Shown here piece after piece: positions 46,270 to 58,700 of a stretch of DNA of 64,000 nucleotides. Numbering within the stretch: the first letter of the stretch is position 1; the number at the start of each line of letters is the position of its first letter. Location: the NCBI RefSeq assembly GCF_019393635.1, contig NC_057864.1, positions 469,014,617 to 469,078,616 of the forward strand, read 5' to 3'. The stretch comes from Dromiciops gliroides (taxonomy: Eukaryota > Chordata > Mammalia > Microbiotheria > Microbiotheriidae). The notes under the pieces are model-generated. The model was not told where the DNA came from and did no database searches. It worked only from the letters and a program-made list of their open reading frames with translations. Made by a program: the position numbers and the translations under genes.

Positions 46270-46385
46270 TTTGGACTCAGAGAGGTTCAGTGATCTGCTG
46301 TGGGTCACACAGCCACAGTATGTGTCAGACTCAGGACTTGAACCCACCTCTCTTGTAATTATACTAAGCTGCCTCTTTCTAAGAC
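46270..46385 (-). mobile_element. MIR fragment, antisense
   Basis: cagagaggttcagtgatctg, gggtcacacagccacagta, ggacttgaacccacctc. Confidence 0.55.
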
Positions 46386-46529
46386 TCCCCACCCCCACCC
46401 CACCATCACCTCCCAGGCTGGCCTTGGCTCTTTGGTTTTGCCCACACCCCTGGCCTTGTAAAACATTTGTTTCTTTCTCTGTTCCTTCCTGGCCTTGTAA
46501 AACCTTTCTGTATCTTTTTCTTTCGGAAG

Positions 46530-46598
46530 ACGGCCTCTTGGAAAGATCTCGAGAACCTCCAGCAAGAGATAAGACAGGGTGCCTTCTTCTGCCCCAAG
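46530..46598 (+). other. TRPV2: Probable TRPV2 5' UTR portion of the first coding exon
   Basis: A pyrimidine-rich stretch (tatctttttctttcggaag) ends with AG at 46528-46529, giving a possible acceptor 69 bp before the start codon. The true 5' boundary needs RNA data. Confidence 0.4.
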
Positions 46599-46792
46599 AT
46601 GCCTGAGCCGGCCCAAGGCCCAGCCTTCCGGCTAGAGACTACAGAGGGTGACCAGGAAGGGGGAACAGCTGCCGCTACGGGAGAGAGGGGGTCTAGAGAC
46701 CAGCTGCCCCCCATGGAGTCAGCCTTCCAGAAGGAGAGCAAGGACTTCTCCCCACAAATCAAAGTTAATCTCAATTACAGAATAGGTCCCAG
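46599..46792 (+). CDS. TRPV2: TRPV2 coding exon 1
   Basis: ATG at 46599 gives residues 1-64 plus two bases of codon 65. The start fits human TRPV2 (PAFRLET aligned to the human PVFRLET at residues 8-14), and the context caagATGc has a purine at -3. The next ATG is M39 of the conserved LPPMES motif, so the upstream one is preferred. Donor: CCCAG|GTAAGC. Confidence 0.93.
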
Positions 46793-49700
46793 GTAAGCCG
46801 AGTGCCCTGTGTGATAATAACCTGGTGATCAGGCTTGTCTCAGTGGTTATTCTTGGGTTGGGTTAGGTGGCAGCTGAGGTTCTTCCCATCTCTTTGGGCC
46901 TCAGTTTCCTCATCTGTAAAATGGGAGGAAGGGTGTAAAATGGGGTTGTTAACCTGAAGTCTATGAACTTGTTTTTGTTTTTGTTGTTGTTGTTGTTTGT
47001 GAGGCAATTGGGGTTAAGTGACTTGCCTAGGGTCACACAGCTAGTAAGTGTTAAGTGTCTGAGGCCAGATTTGAACTCAGGTCCTCCTGACTCCAGGGCT
47101 GGTGCTCTATCCACTGCGCCACCTAGCTGCCCCTATGGACTTGTTTTTAGAAAATTATATTTTAATAGCTATACTTCAGCACAATAATTGAACTCCTTGG
47201 TAATCCTATGCATTTAAAAACATGATTCTGAGCAGAGATCCCGAGGCTTGGCCAGTCTGCCCGATGGGTCCATGATGCAACAAAGGTTCTAATCCCCTGG
47301 ATCCCTAACATCCTTTTTGGTTCTAAGTTCCATGGTCCTTATCCCCAAGACCAATCCTGGTTCACTCAAGGAGGTACCTGAAGAGAGTATATTAATTGGG
47401 GACCTGGGGTGGGGGGCTGGGAAAAAGGCCTTAAAAGCTCTCACCACTTGGGCTCTCAGTGGCCCTCCCATCCTGGGTTTTCTCCTCTTTACAATATCCT
47501 AGAAGCCGACTTTCCTTGTACTTCGGATTTTTACAGGCCTTGGTTTAATCCTATGCACAATGAAACGGTTGGACCTCAAAGGTCCTTTGATACTGGGAGA
47601 AGCAGATACGTATATATTCCTGCCCAAGGGTCTGGGGGGCAGAACATAAAGGGCTGGCATCTAACTAGTTCATAGAATGTTGAAGCTGGAAGGGCACTTA
47701 GACGTTATCTGGTCCACCATGAGGGTGGAGGGGTCGGAGGGTAGCAGTGGGGCCTCGGAGGCCAAGTTCACTTACAGGAGCAGGGTTTTTTCCCTGGTGG
47801 AGACGCAAGCAATTTTCCAGTTTAATTCCCTCCTCTGCCTCCTGTTTCCTCTTCATCCCTTGGCAGCCCATCGGATCCAAACCGTTTTGACCGAGACCGA
47901 CTCTTCAATGCAGTTGTGGGGGGAGCCCCAGAAAACCTGGATGGTCTGCAGGAATACCTGATGCGGACCAGCAAGTATCTCACCGACTCTGAATTCACAG
48001 GTACGGCCCCAGAGCTGCTACAAGAAGATTTTTTGCACCTAGGACAAGCACAATGAACAGCCCAGGGGGAGGCCTTTTGGGCCACTTCTGCTTTGGGGAG
48101 GCTGCGGTGGGGGTTTGAAGAGAGGAAACTGGGGTAGGCCAGGGATGAGCTCACCTTGTGTGCTGCCAGGCAGTACATCGCATGCTAGGTTCCTAGTTTA
48201 ACTAATTACTATTTCTAATTTTTTTTTTCAGGGCAATGAGGGTTAAGTGACTTGCCCAGGGTCACACAGTTACTAAGTGTCAAGTGTCTGAGGCCAGATT
48301 TGACCTCAGGTCCTCTTGAATCCAGGGCTGGTACTTTATCCACTGCGCCTCCTAGCTTCCCCCTACTAATTACTATTTTTGAGTAGACACTAAACTCTGT
48401 TTTAATGTTGTCGAAGGTCAACTAGATGGTCAGCACAGGTCTGGGTTCTTTTGGCCCAATGGGATGGATGGATGGGTATTCACAGAGCTGTAATCAGTGA
48501 TTTGGGGGTATATAAGGGGGACAGATTTTATAAAACCTTCCTATGTGAACAGCAAATATTCTCTCAGATCAGTTTTTTAAGATACATTCAGTTGAAAGGA
48601 GAGGAAAGAGTCTAGGACACAAGGCCCCTTGGCAGAGGAGACAGAAGGATCTGGGAGCCCATGATCATTTCCTTCTCGAACTGATTATTCTTGCTAAATA
48701 GATGCTAAGCTCAGCTGCTTCTATACTGCTGAAGAAGCGCTATCCTATCTAAATGTGTGCACCCTGAGACAAAGCCACAGTGACCCTGCCTTAGTTACAG
48801 TTCTAACCTTTGTTTGGCTCAGATGACTTAGTTGCAGGAATGGTGACAGACATCCATGTGCATTGATATCAATGGTACCCATTTCCTGTATTTGTGGGAA
48901 AAGTAGCAGTCCCTGAAAAGTTGAACAGTGACATGGAATCTTTAATGGTAACCCCTCATCTGTATCATTTTCTCAGACTGAGTCCAGGGTCAGTCACCTG
49001 TTCTTCCCTATCACTAAGTCAATCTCCTGGGGGGGTCCCAGATTGGAGCAGGGAAGGGAGGGTACCAGAAGAATTCATAGGAAGGGGCCCTTGTAAACAC
49101 TAAAACATTATAACTTATCAACTATTGTTCCTTTGTGAACTAGCTGTGTGAGCTTGGGCAAGTCACTTAATCTGTCTGTGCCTGATCAATAAAATAAGGG
49201 GATGGTCTTAATGACTCTCCATCCTTGTATCTATGACCCTAGGAGCTCCCTTCCACATCCCAGCTTAATCTTACTGTTTGAAACAAATGCTGCACCATAG
49301 TCTGACCACAATCCCCAAGGACCCCCAGGTGGTCTGAGCTGGTTCCGACTCAGGCCAGTAATTACATTCCCTGGGGAGTTTAGATCTGATATTGAAACAA
49401 AACCAGACGCTCACAAATCATCCAGCAGTTAGCAAAAGGACATTTTATTTACTTGGCCAAAGGAGAAGGAGAAGGATATTCAACAAGGACAGGCATTGAG
49501 GATGCCCCCAAGTTGATCCAGCTGAATGGACCTTCCTGGTTGGAGTTACCCCCTGAGATCCCTCAGTCAAGCATAAGTGCGCTCCCACCCCCACCTCAGC
49601 TCTTCAGTGCTGTTTTGTACTCAGTGACCAGGAAATGATGTCAACAGCCTCAACCTTCGCCTCTGAGTCAATCAAGACACAAGCATGACCTCAGTGCCAT

Positions 49701-52700
49701 TTAAGGAAAATTTAGCCTAACTTGCCTGGGGGGAAAGGTTGGGATAGGGCAACCCCACTAGGTTGGTGACAAGCTCATAATTGCCTTTGTGCTTTTGCTT
49801 ACACAGCTATCTAAGTGCCCATCCCTCTGGGCCTTCCAGAACCAGATTAAGTTATTCCTCCTACAGGAAGCCTTCCTGGTTACCCCAGCCTTCCCCCACT
49901 CTTCTAAAATTTCTTGTCAATACAACACATTCAGAGACCACATGCCACATCGTCCTATAATGTTCTCAAATTATCTCATGTATTGGAGTAATACAAATTT
50001 ATTTTATTTTTTCCAGTTACATGTAAAGGTGGTTTTCAACATTCATTTTCATAAGACTTAGAGTTCCAAATTTTTCTCCCTCCCTCCCTTTCCTCCCCGC
50101 TCCTGAATCCAGGGCCGGTGCTTTATCCACTGCGCCACCTTGCTGCCCGAGTCATATCTTTCTAATGAGACTATGTGCTCCGGGAGGGCAGGGACCATGT
50201 GTCTCATATTTCCTGTCCTTCCTCCCCTCAACCCCTACAAGTGCCCGACACAGGCCTAGCTATACCACTGAGCTCAAGAGGGACTTGTTGAGGAAGAGAG
50301 ATCCTACTGGATCCATGGACCACCATTATGGGCATTAGCAAGGCTGGGGCTGAGGTGGTTAGAACATGAAGGTCATGGAGCAGCTAGGTGGCTCAGTGGA
50401 TAAAGCACTGGCCCTGGATTCAGGAGTATCTAAGTTCAAATCTGGCCTCAGACACTTGACACTTACTAGCTGTGTGACCCTGGGCAAGTCACTTAACCCC
50501 TATTGCCCCACAAAAAAAAAGAAAAGAAAAGAAAAGAAAGAACATGAAGGTCAAGCATCTGATCCCCTTTTCTATCTCCTTTCACCCCCACCTTCCCTGA
50601 CAGATGCCTCTACTGGGAAGACCTGCCTGATGAAGGCTGTGCTGAATCTCCACAATGGGATGAATGAGTGCATCTTACGTCTGCTGCAGATTGACCATGC
50701 CATGCGGAACCCCCAGCCCCTCGTCAAAGCCGTGTATACAGGGGAGTACTACAAAGGTGAGAGAGAGTGGCCAAGGGGAGGCAGGGGAGTTACGGAGACA
50801 TGCCTGGGAGTCAAGTCAGGACCCCTGGGATTTCCAGTCCCTGGTCTGTCACTTACCCTCTACCCAGCAGCCTCTAGTAAGCCACAGACCCACTGAATTC
50901 TTGGGCTGGAAGGGACCTTAGAGGTTCTCAGGTTGAACGCCTTCATTTTTCAGATGGGGAAACTGAGGCTCAGAGAGAGGACATGATTTGATCAAAGTCA
51001 CATGAGAGGTTAGTGGCAGAGCTGGGACTAGAATCCAGGTCACTCGACTTCCAGTCCAGTGCTTACCCTCTCCCAGTTTTTATTTCCCCAACTATAAAAT
51101 AGGGGAGAACAACCCCAGTCCTATCTATGTCAACAGTTTATTGTGACATTAAAGTCAGAGAGGAGAGGATACTTTGAAAAGTATGACATATAGTAAGTTT
51201 AGGTATTGTTGTTGTTATTCAGTGGTGTCTGACTCATCGTGACCCCATTTGGGGTTTTCTTGGCAGAGATACTGGAGTGATTTGTCATTTCTTCCTCCAG
51301 TTCATTTGAAAGATGAGAAAACTGAGGCAAACAGGGTGAAGTGACTTGCCCAAGGTCACGTAGCCAGTAAGTATCTGAGGGTGGATTTGAACTCAGGTCT
51401 TCCTGCCTCCAGGCCTGAAGCTCTATCCACTGTGCCACCTGGCTGTCCTTCCCGAGACCAGAAGATCATGGTTATCTTATTACCATCTTCCCCAATCACA
51501 AACTTCCTTGATAATGTCTAGAAGGCCACTTCTCAAGCAAGTCACCATTGCTCATATGCTGTAGCCTGCTTCCACCTGCAGCAGAAATTATAATAATAAC
51601 TCACATTTATACTACACTTTGAGAGGCAGCGTGGTATAGTGGATAGAGAGCCAGCCTTGGAATTAGGAACACTCGGGCCCACGTCCCATCACTAACACTT
51701 ACTGGCTGTGTGACCCTGGGCAAATCACTTAACCTCTGTGAGCCTCAGTTTCTTCAACTGTAAAATGGACTAGCAGGCCTCTATGGTCCCTTCCAACTGT
51801 AAATTTATTTTATTTATTTATATTGTATTTCTATTTATTTGTACTTTCTATTTTATGTATTCATGTTTATATATACTTATATTTATAGTTTAGTTTGTAG
51901 TTTATTTTTACTTACAGTGTAGATTTTAATTAGTTTATATTAGACTTCTAGGTAGAGAAGTTCTATGAGGAACTTTACAGTATAGTCAGCATATACTTCA
52001 ATCTCCTGTGACTTTAATGGCTCAGATTTAGATATGAAAGATGTCCAAGATTTGTAGACTGCCCAGAGGCCTCCCCCTCGTGACTTCTGCCTTTGAGAGT
52101 CAGAAGGCAGAGAATGTAGTGAGCACAGAACAGTATCAGTGAAGATGTAATCGACTCTTTTGGACAGGAAACAACTCTGGACTCACATGCCTGCTTTCTT
52201 GTTCCTATCAAATCTTTATGAGGGTGGCTGATGCATATGTAGAGAGGTTGGCTTAGAACTATGGATACTTTGGGTCTATGGGGAGATTCTTGTGCTCTGG
52301 CCCCTCGCTCCGAAGGCCATGGGTGATCAGAGGCGATTGGCAGCTCCCTGGGTCTCTGGGAGGGGTAGGATTGGGGCACAGTGTCAAATGGGGTTGGTAA
52401 TGGAGCCAGAGAGAACCAGCCACTCTGTGGGCCAAGAAGAGCCAGGAAAGACAGATTCCTGGCTTCTTCAGTGCTTAATGAATGCTGGTTGAGTTTAGTT
52501 CCTGAATTAAAGGTGAATTTACACAAGACTTGAGCCAGAACACATCTTTAGTCATATCATCGTTTTTGTTTGTTTGTTTTTATTTTTTGTGGAGCAATGA
52601 GGATTAAGTGACTTGCCCAGGGTCACACAGCTAGTAAGTGTAAAGTGTCTGAGGCCGGATTTGAACTTAGATACTCCTGAATCCAGGGCCGGTGCTTTAT

Positions 52701-55700
52701 CTACTGTGCCACCTAGCTGCCCCCATATCATTGTTGAATAAAGCAAGGAGAGATTCATGAAATCCTTGAATGTCTGTTATTTGTTGACTTACCAAAAAAC
52801 ACATTTGATTCTGCGGTGCCTTCAAGGCTTTCCTCAAGCAAGTTGCCTTCTGACTTGGGACATATGTTAAAATCTGACAAGGTTCCATGGCAGATGCAGT
52901 CCCAGAGACAACTTTGTTGTTTCATGATCTGCTAAGTGGCAACATCCAACGAGGCATGAAACATGGAGGCATAGGCTTACCAAAAGTATTTGCCATTATC
53001 ACCGGGCATGTTCATTTCAAGCAGATAATGTGGTGTAGTGGGGAAAACCCTGACTTAGGAGTGGGAGAACCTGTCGTGTGAGGGGATGAGGTAGTGAGGG
53101 TCACTATTTGGGGGGGTATGGGAAGACTTCAGGGAGGAGGTAGAAATACCTAAGCGGAGCCATGGAGGAGGACAAGCGTCCTGAAATAAGGTTGAAAAGA
53201 GGTGGAAATAAGAAGGGAGAGCATCTCATCTCTTCTTTGTCAAGAGGTGGGTACCACTCATCATCTGTCCTCTGGAGTCATGGTTGATCATTGCATTGAT
53301 CAGAATTCTTAAGACTTTCAAAGCTGTTTGTCTTTTTTTTTTTTACAGTAACAACTAAAAACATAGCATTTTATTGAATTGATTACATTTTACATCCCTG
53401 ACACTTCTTTTAGTTCTATGGTTACCTAGTCCTGTGTTTTACCATAGGACCAGTAAATTGTCATTTTAAAAAATAATATTTTATTTTCCCCCAATTACAC
53501 ATGAAAATATTTTTAACATTTGTTTGTGTTTGTCTTTTTAATGTTGTTTTTGTACCAGTTGTTCTCTCCATTCTGCTCACTTCACTCTGCATCCATTCGT
53601 ATAAGTCTTCCCAGTTTTCTCTGAAACCATCCCCTTCATCATTTCTTATAGCGCTGCAGTATTCTATTACATTCACATACCTTAATTTGTTCAGCCATTC
53701 CCCAGTAGATGAATATCCCTTCTAGCTTCCAGTTCCTTCCTATCACAGAGAGAGCTGCTATGAATATTTTTGTAGATATGGGTCCTTTCCCCCTTTCCTT
53801 GATCTCTTTGGGGGTATAGCTTGGAGGTGGTGAAGGAAGGTTATTTCGGCAGCTTTGTGGAGGAGATAGCGGAGAGGGGGGAGCCTTGAGGCAGGGAGAT
53901 CAGGTTTTTGTAATAGTCCAGGAAAGAACGGATGAGGTCTGAGCTAGTGTGGTGGCACTGGATGAAGAAAAGGGAACTGAAGTAGTAGACATGCTGTAGA
54001 GGTAGAATCAACGAGACTGGGCAACTATCAGATCAGGGATGAAGGGTAAAAGGATACATTGTATCAAGTTGACCTGGGTTCAGATTCCACCTCAGACACT
54101 TGCTAACTATGTGACCTGTGGGCAAGTGACTCCATCTCTCTCTGGGCCTCAGCTTCTGCGTCTTTGTGAGGACTTGGTGGCTTCCAAGGACCCTTCTGGC
54201 TCCAGATTTATGATCTAATCATTGCATCGACCCCTGGGACATCACAAAAACCCTTCAGGGAAAGCTATAGTTTCCTGTGAATACTGGCAGCTGAGAAATA
54301 GTATCAAAGATATCAAAGATTTTTGAGTGGGAAAGGAGGTGGAGTAGTTGTGTAGTGAGTTTAAGGAATAATGGGCAGACTGCCTGGTGGCTGCATTGGT
54401 CCAAATGAATGAATGAAGGGTGGTAGGAACAAACGCACTGATAGATGGATGGAGAAACAAATGAACATCTGGATGAAAGTATGAATGGATGAAGTAACAT
54501 TTACTAATTGCTTACTAATGTGCTAAGCACCGGGGATAATGAAGCATTAAAACTACCAGAGGAAGGCATTCAGCACATTCTGCTACAGAGAATTTCTAGA
54601 AGAACAGACAAGAATGGCCCAGAGATAAGATTCATTCATCCATTGGTTGGATGAGCATTTATTAAGCAATGAATATGTTCAGATGAGGGAAGCTAGATGG
54701 GGTAGCGAACAGAGCGCTGGGCCTGGAGTCAGGAAGACCTGAGTTCAAATCTGGTCCCAGACACTAGCTGTGTGACTCTAGTCAAGTCACTTTACTCTGT
54801 TTGCCTCAGTTTCCTCATCTGTCAAATGAACTGGAAAAGGAAATGGCAGATCACTCCAGTGTCTTTGCCAAGAAAACCCCAGATGGGGTCATGAAGAGTT
54901 GGACATGACTCCTATTGAGAGAGACCTATGGGGTCACATAGCTAGTAAGTCTAAAGCCAGATTTGAAGTTGGGTCTTCCTGACTTCAGGCACAGTACTCT
55001 CCGCTCTGTGCCACCATCCCTGCAACGTTTAAGAATCATAAGATCATGAATTCAAAGGTAGAAGGGACCTTAGCATCCAACAAGTCCAATCTCATTTTAT
55101 TTTATTTTTATTTTTATTTTGGTGAGGTGATTAGGGTCAAGTGACTTGCCCAGGGTCACACAGCTAGTAAGTGTCAAGTGTCTGAGGCCAGATTTGAACT
55201 CAGGTCCTCCTGACTCCAGGGCTGGTGCCCTATCCACTATGTCACCTAGCTGCCAAAATCTCCTCATTTTAGAAATAAAGAAACCAAGGCACAGAGAGAT
55301 TTACCCAGGGCCACATGGCTAGGAAGTGTCTGAGGCAGAATTTGAACTCAGATTTCTAACACCTCTCTCTGGCCACCCCTTTCCTAAATGTCTGTCTCTT
55401 CTTTTAGAGTGTAAGCCTTTTTTTGGCACTTGTGTCCTCAGGGTTGAGCAAAGTACCTGGCACATAGCACCTGCCTAACAAATCCTTGTTAAGGAACAGC
55501 TAGGTAGTGCAATGGATAAAGTCAGAAGGACCTGAGTTCAAATCCAGCCTCAGACACTTGACACTTACTAGTTGTGCGATCCTGGGCAAGTTACTTAACC
55601 CTCATTGCCCTGCAAAAACCAAACAAACAAAAACCCCAAATCATTGTTAATTAATGTCATAGGCAGGGTAAGATGGGCACACCAAGCAGTGCTGTTCCCA

Positions 55701-58700
55701 CTGTCCCCCCTTAAAAGGTTGGTGCTCTAGTAGCCTCCCTCCAGTACTACACATCTGCCCTGCCCAGATGGCTTCAGGTACTCCCTGGGTGGTTTCTCCT
55801 ACTTACCCTGTCTTTGCTCTTTCAGGTCATAGTGCTCTGCACATCGCCATTGAGAAGAGGAGCCTTCAGTGTGTGCAGGTGCTGGTGGAGAACGGAGCCG
55901 ATGTCCATGCCAGGGCCAGTGGGCGGTTTTTTGCAAAGGAGAGTCAAGGAATTTGCTTCTATTTCGGTAAACAGGCAGATTTCTCCTGTGCTGTGGCCTT
56001 GGGATGTCACTGGCCTATTTGTCTTGGGCAAAGCTGGGGGGGCGGGTTCTGAGAATAGGGGAACTCTTCTAGTCACCATCCAGAATCCCTTTAATTCATT
56101 CATTCAACAGATATTCATTGTCTACTGTCTTCATTATGTTATATGTACCTGTGGCTGTGGCTCCCTGAGCCTAGCTCAGCTGTTCAGAATCAAGGCTGGC
56201 AGAGGAGTGGAGGTGAGAGTCAGGAATAGGGCAAAGAGATAGTTCCTAGAATTTGCCCCCAGGGAGTCATATAGCTCTGACTGCACAAGGAGATGTAGAC
56301 CCCAGGGACTGAGCTCAGGAGGACCCAGCTGGTTTTGAAAAATAACTTTATTGATATCTTTGGTTTTTACATAGTCATTTCCCAATAGATCTCTCCTGCA
56401 CCCACTCAGAGAGCCATCCCTCATTAAAAAAAAAAAGAAAGAAAAGAAAGAAAAGAAAAAACTATTGAGCAAAGTTAACCAACCAACTCAGCAAACTGGG
56501 TCTGAGAAATATATGCAGTCCTCCCACCTCGCAAAGAAGGGAAGGAGGTGGATTCTAATATCTCTTAGTTATCAGTTAAAACCATTTCTTAAACCATAAC
56601 CTTACCTTAAAACCAAAACCTTAGTTAAAACCATGGTTATTTTACAAAATAAATTCTATTTATGCCTTTTGGTTTCATTTTAGATTAAATTTTTTATTTA
56701 AAAAATGTCACTTTATTTAAAATGTCTAGTTTCAATTTACTGATAGATACCTTTTGTTTTTATATCACCTTAATTTCTGAATCCCCCAGTCTACTCCCTT
56801 CCCCAGAAAGCTGTTTTATAACAAAGAATAAAGAAGGAGAGAACAATCAGTTCAACAGAACTAATCGGCTCATCAGCTGAGTCTGAGTATATGCAATACT
56901 TTACACCCATAGTCCCCCACCTCTGCAGAGAAGGGAGATGCATTGTATATGTCCTTCCTGGCTTCTGTTTTCTTCACTCTGCGTCAGTTCATATAAGTCT
57001 TCTTCTGCTTCTCTGAATTCCCCATATTTATCATTTCCATTGCCTTTGTTTGGCTACTTCCCATCGACATGGCCATCTGTGGCCTGGTAACCAAAAAGCA
57101 GAGGGATCTAGGGGGAAGGGAAGGCTGGCAAGGTGAGACTTCCCACATCTGTGTTCCTAAGGGGAACAGGAGCTACCTGCTTAAGTGCGGCCCATGGTCC
57201 GTAGAGTCCCAGCTGCCCTCCTTCTGATTGCAGGGGAGCTGCCGCTGTCATTGGCCGCCTGCACTAGGCAGTGGGATATTGTATCATACCTCCTGGAGAA
57301 TCCTGACCCTGACCGGCGGGCGTGCCTAGAGGCCGTGGACACCTGGGGCAACACGGTCCTACATGCCCTGGTGATGATCGCAGATGACACAGTGGAGAAC
57401 AGTACCCAGGTGAACAGCATGTATGACTACATCCTCCAAATTGGTGCCCGGCTCTGCCCCTCCTTGAAGTTGGAGAATATCGCTAACCTCCAGGGGCTGA
57501 CGCCACTCAAGCTGGCAGCAAAGGAGGGGAAGATCGAGGTGAGTAGTGCCTGGCCCATTGAGTTGCTTTCAGAAGCTCAGAATTGGAAGGGAGTACATAG
57601 GCCATCAGATTCAAGCTGTACCTGAATATCAGAGGTGTAACTAAGATGAGACAGCATGGGCGCTGTCCCAGGGTACTGAAGTTGATATGGCATTTGAAGT
57701 TTATAACATCGTAGGATACTACAATCTTAGAGCTAGAGATAGAAGGGACTTTAGAAACATAAGGTCACACCAGTAGTAAGTGGCAGAGGCCAGATTTGAA
57801 TCTAGGCCCTCTGATTCTAGGGCCAGTGTTCTTTTCAATGGTCTATATTACCTGTGAAAATGTAGAAACAATTGAACTTTGATTTTAAATAGATTTGAAT
57901 GTATTGATTAAATCCTATTCTATTGATTTCTCTTTATTCTATTTAATTATTTCTAACTGCTCAAAATAGGAAGCTAACAGAGGTCATTCTTCCTTCTTGA
58001 GGGGCCATGCTCAAGGGATGCTGTTTCCCCAACCCCTTCTACAAAAGAGGGCTCTTGGTGTCCCAGAGTCTCAACTGACTTTGTCTTACAAAGCTAATTT
58101 AATCAAACATTTTGTGTGGTTTGGCCATAGGTGCAAAACCTGCTCAGTAGAGTTTTTCACTCTGCAACATAAGAGTTCTCCACCTTCTTTAGTGAGAGGG
58201 AACCGACTGCCTCCTGAGGTAACCCATTCCACCTGGGGTCAGTTCTGATTGTTTGGAAGTTTTCCTTAATATCAAGAAGGAATTTGCCTCTCCTTGGCCT
58301 CCATCCATGCCTCCTCTATGGGAAAGAGTTTTGGAGAGGGAGTCAGAGGACCTGGGTTCAAATCCCAGATGTGCCACCTACTACCTGCATGACCTTGGAC
58401 AAGTCCCATAACTTCATTTGGCCTTCAGTTTCCTCATCTAGAATATGAGGATGTTGGACCCATTGATCTCTGAGATTCCTATGGTCATAGTTAAGCCCTC
58501 TCCAGCCATGCTGACCATGTCAAATTCTTCTTCCATGTGATAGCCATTCAGATATTTGAACCTGTCTTCAAGGGCTGATGAACACCTGTCTCTGGGGAGA
58601 AGGAATTAGGATTCAGGAGAGCCCGTTGTCCCGGCTCTGCCACTCTCTGGCCACTGGCCTTGGGGCAGCCACTTCCTTTCTGGAAAATGAGGGGGCTGGA

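Noticed and set aside
52887-53081. Retrotransposed or host ORF in intron 3
   Set aside because: Only 64 codons, no recognisable domain.
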